A stretch of 64,000 bases of DNA from JAWVFM01 sp963739355 (GTDB lineage: Bacteria; Actinomycetota; Thermoleophilia; Solirubrobacterales; 70-9), in the NCBI GenBank assembly GCA_963739355.1, contig CAVUAD010000007.1, positions 496,001 through 560,000 on the forward strand, read 5' to 3'. The notes beneath the pieces were generated by a model, which was not told the origin of the DNA, did not search any database, and worked only from the letters and a program-made list of their open reading frames with translations. A program made the position numbers and the translations under genes. This document shows positions 1 through 7,578 of the stretch, in pieces. Numbering within the stretch: the first letter of the stretch is position 1; each line of letters starts with the position of its first letter.

Positions 1-14
1 CTCGGGGCCGGGCG

Positions 15-977
15 ATGACCGAGGCGCCCACGGTCGATCACGGGGCGGCGGCCGAGGCGCTCGCCGACTTCATCCGCGGCATCCGCGTCGGGATCGAGGA
101 AGGGCTCGACCCCCTGCGCGCGCTCGAGCGCGCGGGGACGACGCTGCCGGACAACCTCCGGGCGGCGGTCGATGCGCTGGTGAACAGGTGGCGCGGGGAG
201 TACCACGAGGACGAGTGGGGCTTCGACGAGGGCTTTGCCGAGGCCGTCTATCCGTTCGCCGAGCTCCTCTACCGGATCTGGTGGCGCGTCCAGGCGACCG
301 GGACCGAGAACGTCCCGGCGCACGGCAGGGCGCTGCTCGTGGCCAACCACTCGGGCTCGCTCTTCCCCTTCGACGCCATGATGATGTCGGTGGCGCTCAT
401 GAAGGAGCACCCGCTCCCGCGCTGGCCCCGGTTCCTCGTCCTCGACTGGGCCTTCAGCCTCCCGTTCCTGTCGGCCTTCATGCGGCGCGTCGGCGGCGTG
501 CCCGCCAGCCCGCACAACGCCGCGCGGCTCCTCGGCCAGGACGAGCCCGTGATGGTGTTCCCCGAAGGGGTCAAGGGGACGGGGAAGCCGTTCTCCGAGC
601 GCTACCGGCTCCAGCGCTTCGGCCGCGGCGGGTTCGTCGAGACCGCGCTCCGGGCGGAGGCGCCCATCATCCCGGTCGCGGTGGTCGGCGCCGAGGAGAT
701 CTACCCGAAGATCGGCGACAGCGGCACCCTGGCGCGCCTCAGCGGCGCGCCCTTCTTCCCGATCACGCCGACCTTCCCGTGGCTCGGCCCGCTCGGGCTC
801 GTCCCGCTGCCCTCCCGGTGGCGGATCGAGTACTGCCCGCCGATCGACCTCTCCGAGTACGGGCCCGACGCGGCCGACGATCCGCGGGTGCTTCTCGACC
901 TGTCCGAGCAGGTCCGCGAGACGATCCAGGCCAAGGTCTACGAGAACCTCGTCGAGCGCGGCTCGGCGTTCTGGTAG
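15..977 (+). CDS. PlsC-like lysophospholipid acyltransferase
   Basis: Probable membrane-associated acyl transfer to a lysophospholipid or similar acceptor. The 320-residue protein has the acyltransferase NHSGSLFPFD box near residue 112 (H-x4-D type, with a spaced aspartate) and a downstream FPEGVKGTGKP box near residue 180, matching acyltransferase motifs I and III. The first ~75 residues are a charged N-terminal extension outside the catalytic domain. It is the first of three PlsC-type proteins in the window (others at 31017 and 39584). The ATG at 15 is the first available start; sequence upstream is cut off, so a longer protein cannot be excluded. Substrate is not determined by the sequence. 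Confidence 0.85.
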   Translation: MTEAPTVDHGAAAEALADFIRGIRVGIEEGLDPLRALERAGTTLPDNLRAAVDALVNRWRGEYHEDEWGFDEGFAEAVYPFAELLYRIWWRVQATGTENVPAHGRALLVANHSGSLFPFDAMMMSVALMKEHPLPRWPRFLVLDWAFSLPFLSAFMRRVGGVPASPHNAARLLGQDEPVMVFPEGVKGTGKPFSERYRLQRFGRGGFVETALRAEAPIIPVAVVGAEEIYPKIGDSGTLARLSGAPFFPITPTFPWLGPLGLVPLPSRWRIEYCPPIDLSEYGPDAADDPRVLLDLSEQVRETIQAKVYENLVERGSAFW

Positions 978-1015
978 CTGCGTCGGAATAGACTCCGCCG
1001 GGTAGGGCGAACGTT

Positions 1016-1477
1016 GTGGCCACCGTCACGAAGGAGAGAGGGCGCGGCAAGCTCGCGCCGGCGCGGTTCAAGTCCGCCGCGGAGTTCCGCGGGGTGCTCG
1101 ACGAGGCGCTGACCGACCTCGACACCGACGATCTCCATGGCCCGCGGTTCCGGGCAACCGGGATCAGGGTGCGCTTCGAGCTGCCGGACATCGCGTCCGG
1201 GTTCGACCTCGCTGCGGCCGAGGACCAGACCCACAATCTCCGCTGGACCTACGAGGAGAGCGACTGGTCGCCCAAGCTCCGGCTGCGCATGGACTCGGAT
1301 GTCGTCAACGGCTTCCTCCAGGGCAGCGAGAGCCTGGCGATCGCCGTCGCGCGGGGACGGGTGAAGGTGAGCGGCGGGTCGCTGGCGACCCTCGTCTACC
1401 TGCCCGCGCTCAAGCTGCTCGTCGAGCCGTACCGGCACGCCGTGCGGCACCAGCTGCCCGGCCTCGCCCTGGATTAA
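1016..1477 (+). CDS. SCP2-like sterol/lipid-binding domain protein
   Basis: A 153-residue protein with the amphipathic beta/alpha pattern of SCP2-type lipid carriers: a WTYEESDWSPKLRLRMDSD strand pair in the middle, then a 'NGFLQGSESLAIAVARGRVKVSG' type region (shortened here) in which a helix is followed by the 'G-x-v-k-v-s-G' strand typical of SCP2. No signal peptide or membrane segment, so cytoplasmic. The GTG start gives an AGGG-containing Shine-Dalgarno-like stretch just upstream; a TAGACT hexamer at 988-993 could be the -10 box. It follows the acyltransferase by 38 nt and may be cotranscribed. Family call rests on pattern only; ligand unknown. Confidence 0.6.
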   Translation: MATVTKERGRGKLAPARFKSAAEFRGVLDEALTDLDTDDLHGPRFRATGIRVRFELPDIASGFDLAAAEDQTHNLRWTYEESDWSPKLRLRMDSDVVNGFLQGSESLAIAVARGRVKVSGGSLATLVYLPALKLLVEPYRHAVRHQLPGLALD

Positions 1478-1493
1478 GGCTGCCGACTTCCGG

Positions 1494-1522
1494 TTGACGG
1501 CCGGGGATCATCGGCGTAGGGT
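1494..1522 (+). promoter_or_regulatory. Sigma-70-type promoter of the candidate RNA
   Basis: TTGACG at 1494-1499 and TAGGGT at 1517-1522 are separated by exactly 17 nt. The predicted start of transcription is about 1529-1530, in the intergenic region and not close to any start codon, so the transcript would begin with non-coding sequence. Confidence 0.55.
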
Positions 1523-1528
1523 CTTGCC

Positions 1529-1674
1529 GAGAGATTGACAGGCCGTAGTGGCTGCCGGTCACCCTTCGGCGACTGGGGAGGCGAGGCAGACCGCAAGGCG
1601 TCTCAGACGCCGCAGGCCGACGGCGCGGGCCGAAAGCCCGCATGGACAACGGGGCCCGCTGGGTCCCGTTGTCC
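1529..1674 (+). ncRNA. Candidate structured non-coding RNA
   Basis: Between the predicted transcription start and 1674 there is no convincing ORF but several hairpins in a row: a small one around 1558-1573 (GTC/GAC arms around a CTTC loop), a perfect 6-bp stem 1597-1602/1606-1611 with TCA loop, a perfect 6-bp stem 1625-1630/1636-1641 with CGAAA loop, and a 14-bp terminal hairpin 1644-1674 (arms GGACAACGGG and CCCGTTGTCC continued inward to a GCT triloop, one G-T pair). The last one looks like a transcription end although no T-run follows. No match to tmRNA, RNase P, SRP, 6S or a riboswitch class that I know was recognised. Alternative: a long structured 5' leader of the MerR-cyclase gene at 1840. 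Confidence 0.45.
1644..1674 (+). terminator. 14-bp hairpin ending the candidate RNA
   Basis: Perfect arms GGACAACGGG (1644-1653) and CCCGTTGTCC (1665-1674) extend inward through a G-T pair and three G-C pairs to a GCT triloop. No U-tract follows, so if this terminates transcription it is of the U-less kind common in high-GC bacteria. Confidence 0.5.
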
Positions 1675-1687
1675 GTAGCGGTCCTAC

Positions 1688-1751
1688 TTGAATCACTTGC
1701 GGACGGCTTCGCCGTCCTTACATGCTGCTTTCGGACCTAAAGGTCCTCACC
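1688..1751 (-). repeat. Double-hairpin repeat, copy A
   Basis: Read on the minus strand: TGAGG, stem 1 GGACCT/AGGTCC with TT loop, the invariant linker CGAAAGCAGC, stem 2 GGACGGC/GCCGTCC with GAA loop, then GCAAG and TTCAA. Copy B follows directly with one base between them and one internal difference. Further copies: 4971-5033, 54562-54623 and 63139-63197. Confidence 0.85.
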
Positions 1752-1752
1752 G

Positions 1753-1816
1753 TTGAATCACTTGCAGACGGCTTCGCCGTCCTTACATGCTGCTTTCGGA
1801 CCTAAAGGTCCTCACC
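1753..1816 (-). repeat. Double-hairpin repeat, copy B
   Basis: Tandem duplicate of copy A with a 65-bp period; the only difference is one base at the edge of stem 2. It ends 23 nt before the TTG start of the MerR-cyclase gene, so the tandem pair forms the upstream region of that gene although the element points away from it. Confidence 0.85.
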
Positions 1817-1839
1817 GCCATCTATAGGATCGACCGGCT

Positions 1840-3078
1840 TTGGCCGAGCAGGTGATCTCAGTCGAGGCGGCCGCGGACCTGGCCGGCGTGTCGGTTTCGA
1901 CGCTCCAGCGATGGGCTCGCGACCGCATCGTCCCGTTGCAGGACGGGGAGTGGACGCGTTCCTGCGCCGCGCAGGCCCGCGTGGTCGCGCGGATGCGCGA
2001 GCGCGGGCACACCCTCCGCGAGATCAAGTCCGCCGTGCGGGAAGGGCGTCTCGCCTTCGGCTTCATCGAAGACCTCCTGCCCCAGCCCGGGCGCGCCCAC
2101 TGGCCCGCCGAGATCGCCGAGAAGACCGGGCTGGAGGAGTCGCTGGTGGCGCGCCTCATGTCGCTCCTCGGAACGCCGACAGCCCTCGAGCACCGGCTGA
2201 CCGACCAGGACGCCGAGGCCATGCGCAAGCTTGGCGAGGTCCTCGACACCGGCTTTCCGCTCGTCGCCCTGCTCCAGCTCGTCCGCGTCTACGCCCAGTC
2301 GCTGCGGCGGATCGCGGACGCCGAGGTCCGGCTCTTCCACATCTACGTGCACGAGCCGCTGATCAAGGAGGGCGTCGGCTCGCTCGAGATGGCCGAGCAG
2401 ATGGAGGACCTCGTCAAGTCGCTCATGCCGCTCTCCGCTCCGCTCATGGAGTACATCCACAACCGCTACCTGCGGTTCTTCATCGAGCAGGACGTCATCG
2501 GCCACATGGAGGCCGAGCTCGCGGGCGCGCGCCAGCTCGGCCGGGTGCAGATGGCGTTCTGCTTCGTCGACCTCACCGGTTTCACCCGCTACACCGAGGA
2601 GGAGGGGGACGAGGAGGCGCTCGACCTGATCGAGCGGTTCGTGGAGACGGTCGAGGCGACGCTCCCTCACGAGGCGATGATCGTCAAGACGATCGGCGAC
2701 GAGGTCATGATCGTCTCGCCGGACCCGACGACGCTCACGGAGTGGGCCGTCGGTTTCCTCTCCATGTTCCCGGCCCGGCCCCATCCCCGGGTCGGTATCA
2801 ACTTCGGCCGCGCGGTCTACCGGGACGCGGACTACTTCGGCACCGACGTCAACCTCACCCACCGCGTGGTTGCCCGAGCGCTCGGCGGCGAGGTCCTCGT
2901 CACCGCGGCGGTCGTCGACGCGATCGGCAGCTCCGGGTACCTGCACTTCGACCCGATCGGCGAGGTGGACCTCAAGGGGTTCCCGAAGGCGGTCGAGCTC
3001 TTCGTCGCCAGGCGCAACGCGGACGAGAATGCCGACGAGCCGAGGTCCGGGCCGGTTCGGGTCCGGAGAGACACCTAA
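1840..3078 (+). CDS. MerR-type HTH / class III adenylate cyclase fusion
   Basis: Predicted cAMP-forming enzyme carrying a DNA-binding head. Residues 1-70 are a MerR-like HTH (ISVEAAADLAGVSVSTLQRW plus a following wing); residues ~88-170 resemble the regulatory domain of Rv1264-type cyclases (TGLEESLVARL, 'TDQDAEAM', 'ALLQLVRV'); residues ~238-395 are the class III catalytic domain. All catalytic positions are present: metal Asp244 (FVDLTGFT) and Asp287 (KTIGDEVM), base-selecting Lys283 and Asp331 (DYFG), and transition-state Asn338 and Arg342 (VNLTHRV). TTG at 1840 is chosen because a TAGGAT hexamer lies 9 nt upstream; GTG at 1852 is the alternative. Function as a combined sensor/regulator is inference. 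Confidence 0.85.
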   Translation: MAEQVISVEAAADLAGVSVSTLQRWARDRIVPLQDGEWTRSCAAQARVVARMRERGHTLREIKSAVREGRLAFGFIEDLLPQPGRAHWPAEIAEKTGLEESLVARLMSLLGTPTALEHRLTDQDAEAMRKLGEVLDTGFPLVALLQLVRVYAQSLRRIADAEVRLFHIYVHEPLIKEGVGSLEMAEQMEDLVKSLMPLSAPLMEYIHNRYLRFFIEQDVIGHMEAELAGARQLGRVQMAFCFVDLTGFTRYTEEEGDEEALDLIERFVETVEATLPHEAMIVKTIGDEVMIVSPDPTTLTEWAVGFLSMFPARPHPRVGINFGRAVYRDADYFGTDVNLTHRVVARALGGEVLVTAAVVDAIGSSGYLHFDPIGEVDLKGFPKAVELFVARRNADENADEPRSGPVRVRRDT

Positions 3079-3090
3079 GATCGCGGCGAG

Positions 3091-4443
3091 ATGAGCGCTA
3101 AGGAGGATGCTCTCGACCGCCTTGCCGAGATCGTCCGCGAGAGCGGGCTCGTCGACGCGCACGCCAGCGTGGTGGTGATGGTGTCCGGAGGCGCGGACTC
3201 CGCCTGCGCCGCGGCCGGCCTCGCGGGCGCGCTCGGCGCGGAGGACGTCCACGCCCTTCACGTCAACTACCGACTGCGGCCGGGCGCCGACGCCGGCGAG
3301 CGCGCCGCCCGGGCGATCTGCGGCGCCCTTCGCATCGACCTCCACGTCGAGCGGCCGAACCTCTCCCGGGGCAACCTCCAGGCGATGGCGCGCCGGGCGC
3401 GCTACGACGCCGCCGAGCGGCTGCGCGCGAGGACGAGCTCCAACTGGATCGCCACCGGCCACACGCGGACCGACCTCGCGGAGACCGTCCTGTACCGGCT
3501 TGCCGCCTCGCCCGGCACGCGCCCGCTGCTCGGGCTTCGGGCGCGGAACGGGCGCGTGATCAGGCCCCTGCTCGGCCTCGGACGCGCCGAGATCCGGGAG
3601 CTCGCCACGGTCGCGGCCCTCCCGTTCGTCGACGACGAGACGAACGTCGACCGCACCTTCGCGCGCAACCGCATTCGCGCCGAGGTCCTGCCGGTGCTCG
3701 GCGAGATCTCCCGGTCGTTCGAGGCGAACGTGGCCGAGACGCACGAGGAGCTCGCGGAGGAGGCCGAGCTCCTGGATCGCGTCGTGCTCGAGGCGCTCAG
3801 CGGCGCGGGCGCCGGGGCGGGCGACGTCGCGGTCGCGGCGGGCGAGCTCGAGGGGCTCGAGCCCGCCCTCCGCAGGCTGGCGCTGCGAGCGCTGGCCGAA
3901 CGCGCGGCCGGGCGGCCGGTGGCGGTGGGGCGCGCGAAGACCACCGAGATCACGCGGCTGGCCGAGTCGAGCGAGGGCGGGGTCATCGAGCTTCCGGGCG
4001 GGGTCCGCGCTGTTTGCGAGGCGGGCATGGTCCGCTTCGAGACCGACAACCCGGCCGACGCCGCCCCGGCGCCGGTCGGCCTGCACATCCCCGGGACCTG
4101 CCGGCTAGGGCGCTGGGAGGTGCGCGCGGAGCTTCACCCGGTTCCCGTCGAGCCCCGCGGCCCCGAGCTCGCGACGCTCGACGCGCGGGCTCTCGGCGGC
4201 ACGCTCGAGGTCAGGACCTGGCGCGACGGCGACCGCATGGAGCCGCTTGGCCTCGGCGGGACGAAGACGCTCCAGGACCTCTTCACCGACCGGGGCGTGC
4301 CGCGGTCGCGGCGCCATGAGATCCCCGTCGTCCTCGCCGGAGGTCGCGTCGCCTGGGTTGCCGGGCTGGCCGTCGGCGAGGAGTTCAAGCTCTCCGACTC
4401 GAGCGACCAGGTCGTGGTGCTCTCGGCCCGCGAGGCGGCCTGA
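3091..4443 (+). CDS. tilS: tRNA(Ile)-lysidine synthetase
   Basis: Modifies C34 of the tRNA-Ile that reads AUA to lysidine using ATP and lysine; cytoplasmic and essential in most bacteria. The PP-loop SGGADS sits at residues ~31-36, followed by the GHTRTDLAETVLYRLA signature and the N-type ATPase fold; the C-terminal part (after ~330) holds the TilS accessory domains, and 450 residues is normal length. The TAA stop of the cyclase gene is the start of TAAGAT (3076-3081), a -10-like box 9 nt before this ATG. The gene is followed one base later by hpt, the same pair as in Bacillus. Confidence 0.95.
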   Translation: MSAKEDALDRLAEIVRESGLVDAHASVVVMVSGGADSACAAAGLAGALGAEDVHALHVNYRLRPGADAGERAARAICGALRIDLHVERPNLSRGNLQAMARRARYDAAERLRARTSSNWIATGHTRTDLAETVLYRLAASPGTRPLLGLRARNGRVIRPLLGLGRAEIRELATVAALPFVDDETNVDRTFARNRIRAEVLPVLGEISRSFEANVAETHEELAEEAELLDRVVLEALSGAGAGAGDVAVAAGELEGLEPALRRLALRALAERAAGRPVAVGRAKTTEITRLAESSEGGVIELPGGVRAVCEAGMVRFETDNPADAAPAPVGLHIPGTCRLGRWEVRAELHPVPVEPRGPELATLDARALGGTLEVRTWRDGDRMEPLGLGGTKTLQDLFTDRGVPRSRRHEIPVVLAGGRVAWVAGLAVGEEFKLSDSSDQVVVLSAREAA

Positions 4444-4444
4444 A

Positions 4445-4984
4445 GTGGAGCGGGCGGACGGAATCGGGGAAACGCTGGTCGGGGCCGACGAGCTTCGCGC
4501 GCGCGTCGCGGAGCTCGGCGCGGAGATCAGCCGCGACTACGCGGACAGGGACCTGGTGCTGGTCGGCGTGCTGCGGGGGGCGGTCCTGTTCCTCGCGGAC
4601 CTGATGCGCGAGCTCACGGTGCCGTGCGAGATCGACTTCATGGCCGTCTCGAGCTACGGCTCCAACACGGACTCCTCGGGCGTCGTCCGGATCATGAAGG
4701 ACCTCGACTCGTCGATCGAGGGCCGAGACGTCCTGATCGTGGAGGACATCATCGACTCGGGTCTCACGCTCCAGTACCTCCTGCGCAGCCTCGGCGCGCG
4801 AGACCCGGCCTCTCTCGAGGTCTGCTCGCTGCTGACGAAGCCCGAGCGCCGGCGGGTCGATCTGCCGATTCGCTACGTCGGCTTCGAGATCCCGAACAAG
4901 TTCGCGATCGGCTACGGGCTGGACCACGCGCAGCGCTACCGGCACCTGAGTTACGTCGCCAGTCTTTCGAGTGAGGACCTTTAG
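4445..4984 (+). CDS. hpt: Hypoxanthine phosphoribosyltransferase
   Basis: Purine salvage: hypoxanthine or guanine plus PRPP to IMP/GMP. The PRPP-binding loop VLIVEDIIDSGLT is at residues ~97-109, the flexible loop 'SSYGSNTDSSG' precedes it, and the GFEIPNKFAIGYGLD end with base-contacting region is intact; 179 residues is standard. The start is GTG at 4445, one base after the tilS stop, so translation is likely coupled; longer upstream readings in this frame lie inside tilS. The last codons and TAG stop lie inside hairpin 1 of repeat copy C, so the repeat starts within the coding sequence. Confidence 0.95.
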   Translation: MERADGIGETLVGADELRARVAELGAEISRDYADRDLVLVGVLRGAVLFLADLMRELTVPCEIDFMAVSSYGSNTDSSGVVRIMKDLDSSIEGRDVLIVEDIIDSGLTLQYLLRSLGARDPASLEVCSLLTKPERRRVDLPIRYVGFEIPNKFAIGYGLDHAQRYRHLSYVASLSSEDL

Positions 4985-5033
4985 GTCCGAAAGCAGCATG
5001 TAGGGACGGCGAAGCCGTCCGCAAGGTATTCAA
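4971..5033 (+). repeat. Double-hairpin repeat, copy C
   Basis: Same element as copies A/B, here on the plus strand. Stem 1 is GGACCT/AGGTCC, linker CGAAAGCAGC, stem 2 GGACGGC/GCCGTCC, then GCAAG and TTCAA. The hpt stop codon TAG is part of stem-loop 1. Confidence 0.85.
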
Positions 5034-5182
5034 CGAAGTGCGAAACGCCCGGAAGGCGCGCGGATTGCGCCCGGGGTCAAATCAATGGCGCCGCGCCGGC
5101 ACCCTGGTACGCTGATCCGAGGCCGCGGGATCACACGAATCCCCCTTTGCGTGCCCGAAAGACAACGAGCCGAGAGCATTAG

Positions 5183-7123
5183 ATGAGGCGACTTTTCAGA
5201 AGCGCGGTGTTCCCGATCCTGATCGTTGTCGTGCTCGCGTTCTTCGCGCAGCGGCTCATCAACCCGCCGCCCTCGACGACGCCCCCGACCTACACGGACC
5301 TGCTGTCGCGCATCGAGAGCAAGCCGAAGTCGATCGACCAGGTCACGCTCGACCAGAAGACGGCCACCGCCAACGTCGATCTCAACGACGGCACGTCCTT
5401 CTCCACCGGGTATCCGGCGGCGGACGGCGGCGCTGACTTCATCCACCAGCTCGCCAGCCACGACGTCAGCACGAAGGTCGAGGGCACCGGCGGCTCGAGC
5501 CTGTTCTCGATCCTCACCTACATCCTCCCCTTCATCCTCTTCTTCGGGTTCTGGTTCTTCCTCGTCAACCAGATGCAGGGCGGCGGATCACGCGTGATGA
5601 GCTTCGGCAAGTCGCGGGCCAAGCGAATGTCCGTTGACGCTCCGAAGATCACCTTCCGCGACGTCGCCGGCGTGGACGAGGCGGTCCAGGAGCTTCAGGA
5701 GATCAAGGAGTTCCTCGAGAACCCCAAGCGCTTCCAGGCGCTGGGCGCCCGGATCCCGAAGGGCGTCCTCCTCTACGGCCCGCCGGGCACCGGCAAGACG
5801 CTGCTCGCCCGCGCGGTCGCCGGCGAGGCGGGGGTGCCCTTCTTCTCGATCTCCGGCTCGGACTTCGTCGAGATGTTCGTCGGGGTCGGCGCTTCGCGTG
5901 TCCGCGACCTCTTCGAGCAGGCAAAGCAGAACTCGCCTTGCATCATCTTCATGGATGAGATCGACGCCGTCGGCCGCCACCGCGGCGCCGGCATGGGCGG
6001 TGGCCACGACGAGCGCGAGCAGACCCTCAACCAGCTGCTCGTCGAGATGGACGGCTTCGAGATGAAGGACAACATCATCCTCATCGCCGCCACCAACCGG
6101 CCGGACATCCTCGACCCGGCGCTGCTTCGCCCGGGCCGCTTCGACCGCCAGGTCGTGGTCGACCGACCCGACCGCAAGGGCCGCAAGAAGATCCTCGAGG
6201 TCCACACCCGGGGCAAGCCGCTCGCCAAGCTGATCGACCTCGACGTCCTCGCCGGTCAGACGCCCGGCTTCACCGGCGCCGACCTCGCCAACCTGATCAA
6301 CGAGGCGGCGCTCCTGACCGCGCGCTCGGGCAACCGCGAGATCACGATGAAGGAGCTCGAGGAGGGGATCATGCGCGTGATCGCCGGCCCCGAGAAGAAG
6401 TCGCGGGTCATGTCGGAGAAGGAGCGGCTCGTCACCGCCTACCACGAGCTTGGTCACGCGATCGTCGGCCACCTCCTGCCCAACACCGATCCGGTCCACA
6501 AGGTCTCGATCATCTCCCGCGGACAGGCCCTTGGCTACACGATCTCGCTGCCCTCCGAGGACAAGTTCCTGACGACCAGGGCAGAGCTGACCGACACGAT
6601 GGCGATGACCCTGGGCGGGCGTGCCGCCGAGGAGATCGTCTTCTCGGAGATCACCACCGGCGCCTCCAACGACCTCGAGAAGGTCACGGAGACCGCCAAG
6701 CAGATGGTGATGCGGTTCGGGATGTCGGAGCGCCTCGGCCCTCGCGTGTTCGGCCACGACCGCTCGATGCCGTTCCTCGGTCGCGAGTTCTCCTCGGAGC
6801 CGGACTACTCCGACGAGATCGCGCGGGAGATCGACGACGAGATCCGCCGCGTCGTCGAGGAGGCCCACCAGCGGGCCAAGGACATCCTCACCGAGCGCCG
6901 GGAGGCTCTCGACCGCCTCTCGAAGATCCTCCTCGCGCGGGAGACGATCGACGCGGAGCAGTTCGTCGCCCTGCTCGACGGCAAGCCCGAGTCGGAGGTC
7001 TTCGGTCCCGAGGACGCCGAGCCGGACGCCCCGCCGCCGGAGCCGGAGCCCGAGCCGCAGGGCACGGGCGTTGAGGGCCCGCGGCCCGTACCGCGGCACC
7101 GCCCCGGGCTCGAGGGCGCGTAG
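5183..7123 (+). CDS. ftsH: ATP-dependent zinc metalloprotease FtsH
   Basis: Membrane-anchored AAA+ protease that degrades damaged membrane proteins and short-lived regulators. Two membrane segments at residues ~7-24 and ~106-126 flank a periplasmic-side domain; AAA+ module with Walker A GPPGTGKT (~197), Walker B IIFMDEIDA (~255) and second-region-of-homology LLRPGRFDR; peptidase motif HELGH (~426; the usual motif is HEAGH, the HExxH zinc ligands are kept). After the protease domain there is a proline/acid-rich tail (PPPEPEPEPQ). 646 residues. ATG at 5183 is the only start giving a proper N-terminal anchor. Located after hpt as in Bacillus, but separated by repeat copy C. Confidence 0.97.
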   Translation: MRRLFRSAVFPILIVVVLAFFAQRLINPPPSTTPPTYTDLLSRIESKPKSIDQVTLDQKTATANVDLNDGTSFSTGYPAADGGADFIHQLASHDVSTKVEGTGGSSLFSILTYILPFILFFGFWFFLVNQMQGGGSRVMSFGKSRAKRMSVDAPKITFRDVAGVDEAVQELQEIKEFLENPKRFQALGARIPKGVLLYGPPGTGKTLLARAVAGEAGVPFFSISGSDFVEMFVGVGASRVRDLFEQAKQNSPCIIFMDEIDAVGRHRGAGMGGGHDEREQTLNQLLVEMDGFEMKDNIILIAATNRPDILDPALLRPGRFDRQVVVDRPDRKGRKKILEVHTRGKPLAKLIDLDVLAGQTPGFTGADLANLINEAALLTARSGNREITMKELEEGIMRVIAGPEKKSRVMSEKERLVTAYHELGHAIVGHLLPNTDPVHKVSIISRGQALGYTISLPSEDKFLTTRAELTDTMAMTLGGRAAEEIVFSEITTGASNDLEKVTETAKQMVMRFGMSERLGPRVFGHDRSMPFLGREFSSEPDYSDEIAREIDDEIRRVVEEAHQRAKDILTERREALDRLSKILLARETIDAEQFVALLDGKPESEVFGPEDAEPDAPPPEPEPEPQGTGVEGPRPVPRHRPGLEGA

Positions 7124-7274
7124 CTGCGACCCGTGCCCTCGGACGCGGCGTCGGTTGCTTCGTCTCACCACGCACGCAGCGCCCGTTGAGTGAAGACTGG
7201 GTGGGGCCATAGCCCCGCTAACCCTTCAAGCGCCCCGCGCCCGCGCAGCTTTCGCGCTCTCCCTCGGGCTCGTC

Positions 7275-7568
7275 GTGCTCGTGGCCTCATCCTGCGGTTC
7301 CTCGGCGAGCGACTCTGACACCGACGCCGCGGTCAGCGCCGCACACGCTGCCTACGCCAAGGCGGTCGCGAGCGGAGCGGACCTCTCCAACGGCCCCTGC
7401 ATCGCCGAGAGCCTGCCCGGCCTCCCCGACTGGGTCGTCGACATCGCCCACGACCCGCGGACTCCTGCCGACGACGACCCGGCAAACCAGTGCGAGCGCT
7501 ACCGGAACGGCGAGGCGCACCACTTCGTCGAGCTGACGCCGGGGGGCAAGCTGATCAGGACGCAATAG
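7275..7568 (+). CDS. Small putative lipoprotein, orphan
   Basis: Not recognised. From the GTG at 7275 the protein has 97 residues beginning MLVASSCGSS, which looks like the end of a lipoprotein signal (hydrophobic run, Ala-Ser-Ser then Cys). Reading the same frame upstream to the stop at 7191 gives a convincing signal peptide: Arg-rich start followed by a long Leu/Val/Ala run into the same Cys, but no ATG, GTG or TTG is available; CTG at 7197 is one possible start. Remaining sequence is Asp/Pro-rich with two cysteines. Its TAG stop forms TAGCGT, a -10-like box 7 nt before folP. Confidence 0.5.
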   Translation: MLVASSCGSSASDSDTDAAVSAAHAAYAKAVASGADLSNGPCIAESLPGLPDWVVDIAHDPRTPADDDPANQCERYRNGEAHHFVELTPGGKLIRTQ

Positions 7569-7578
7569 CGTCTGCGCC

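Noticed and set aside
1529..1674. Known riboswitch or 6S/tmRNA/RNase P identity for the candidate RNA
   Set aside because: None of the conserved cores of these families could be found by reading.
1688..1816. Tandem repeats looking like a CRISPR array
   Set aside because: Only two units separated by one base, with internal hairpins and no spacers; they belong to the dispersed double-hairpin family.
1858..4086. 742-residue open frame on the minus strand
   Set aside because: Opposite to the cyclase and tilS genes, Arg/Glu/Leu-rich low-complexity composition without motifs; typical antisense frame in high-GC DNA.
4971..5033. Linker GAAAGCAGC resembling the SRP RNA apical motif
   Set aside because: The element lacks the rest of the SRP hairpin and occurs in five copies near gene ends.
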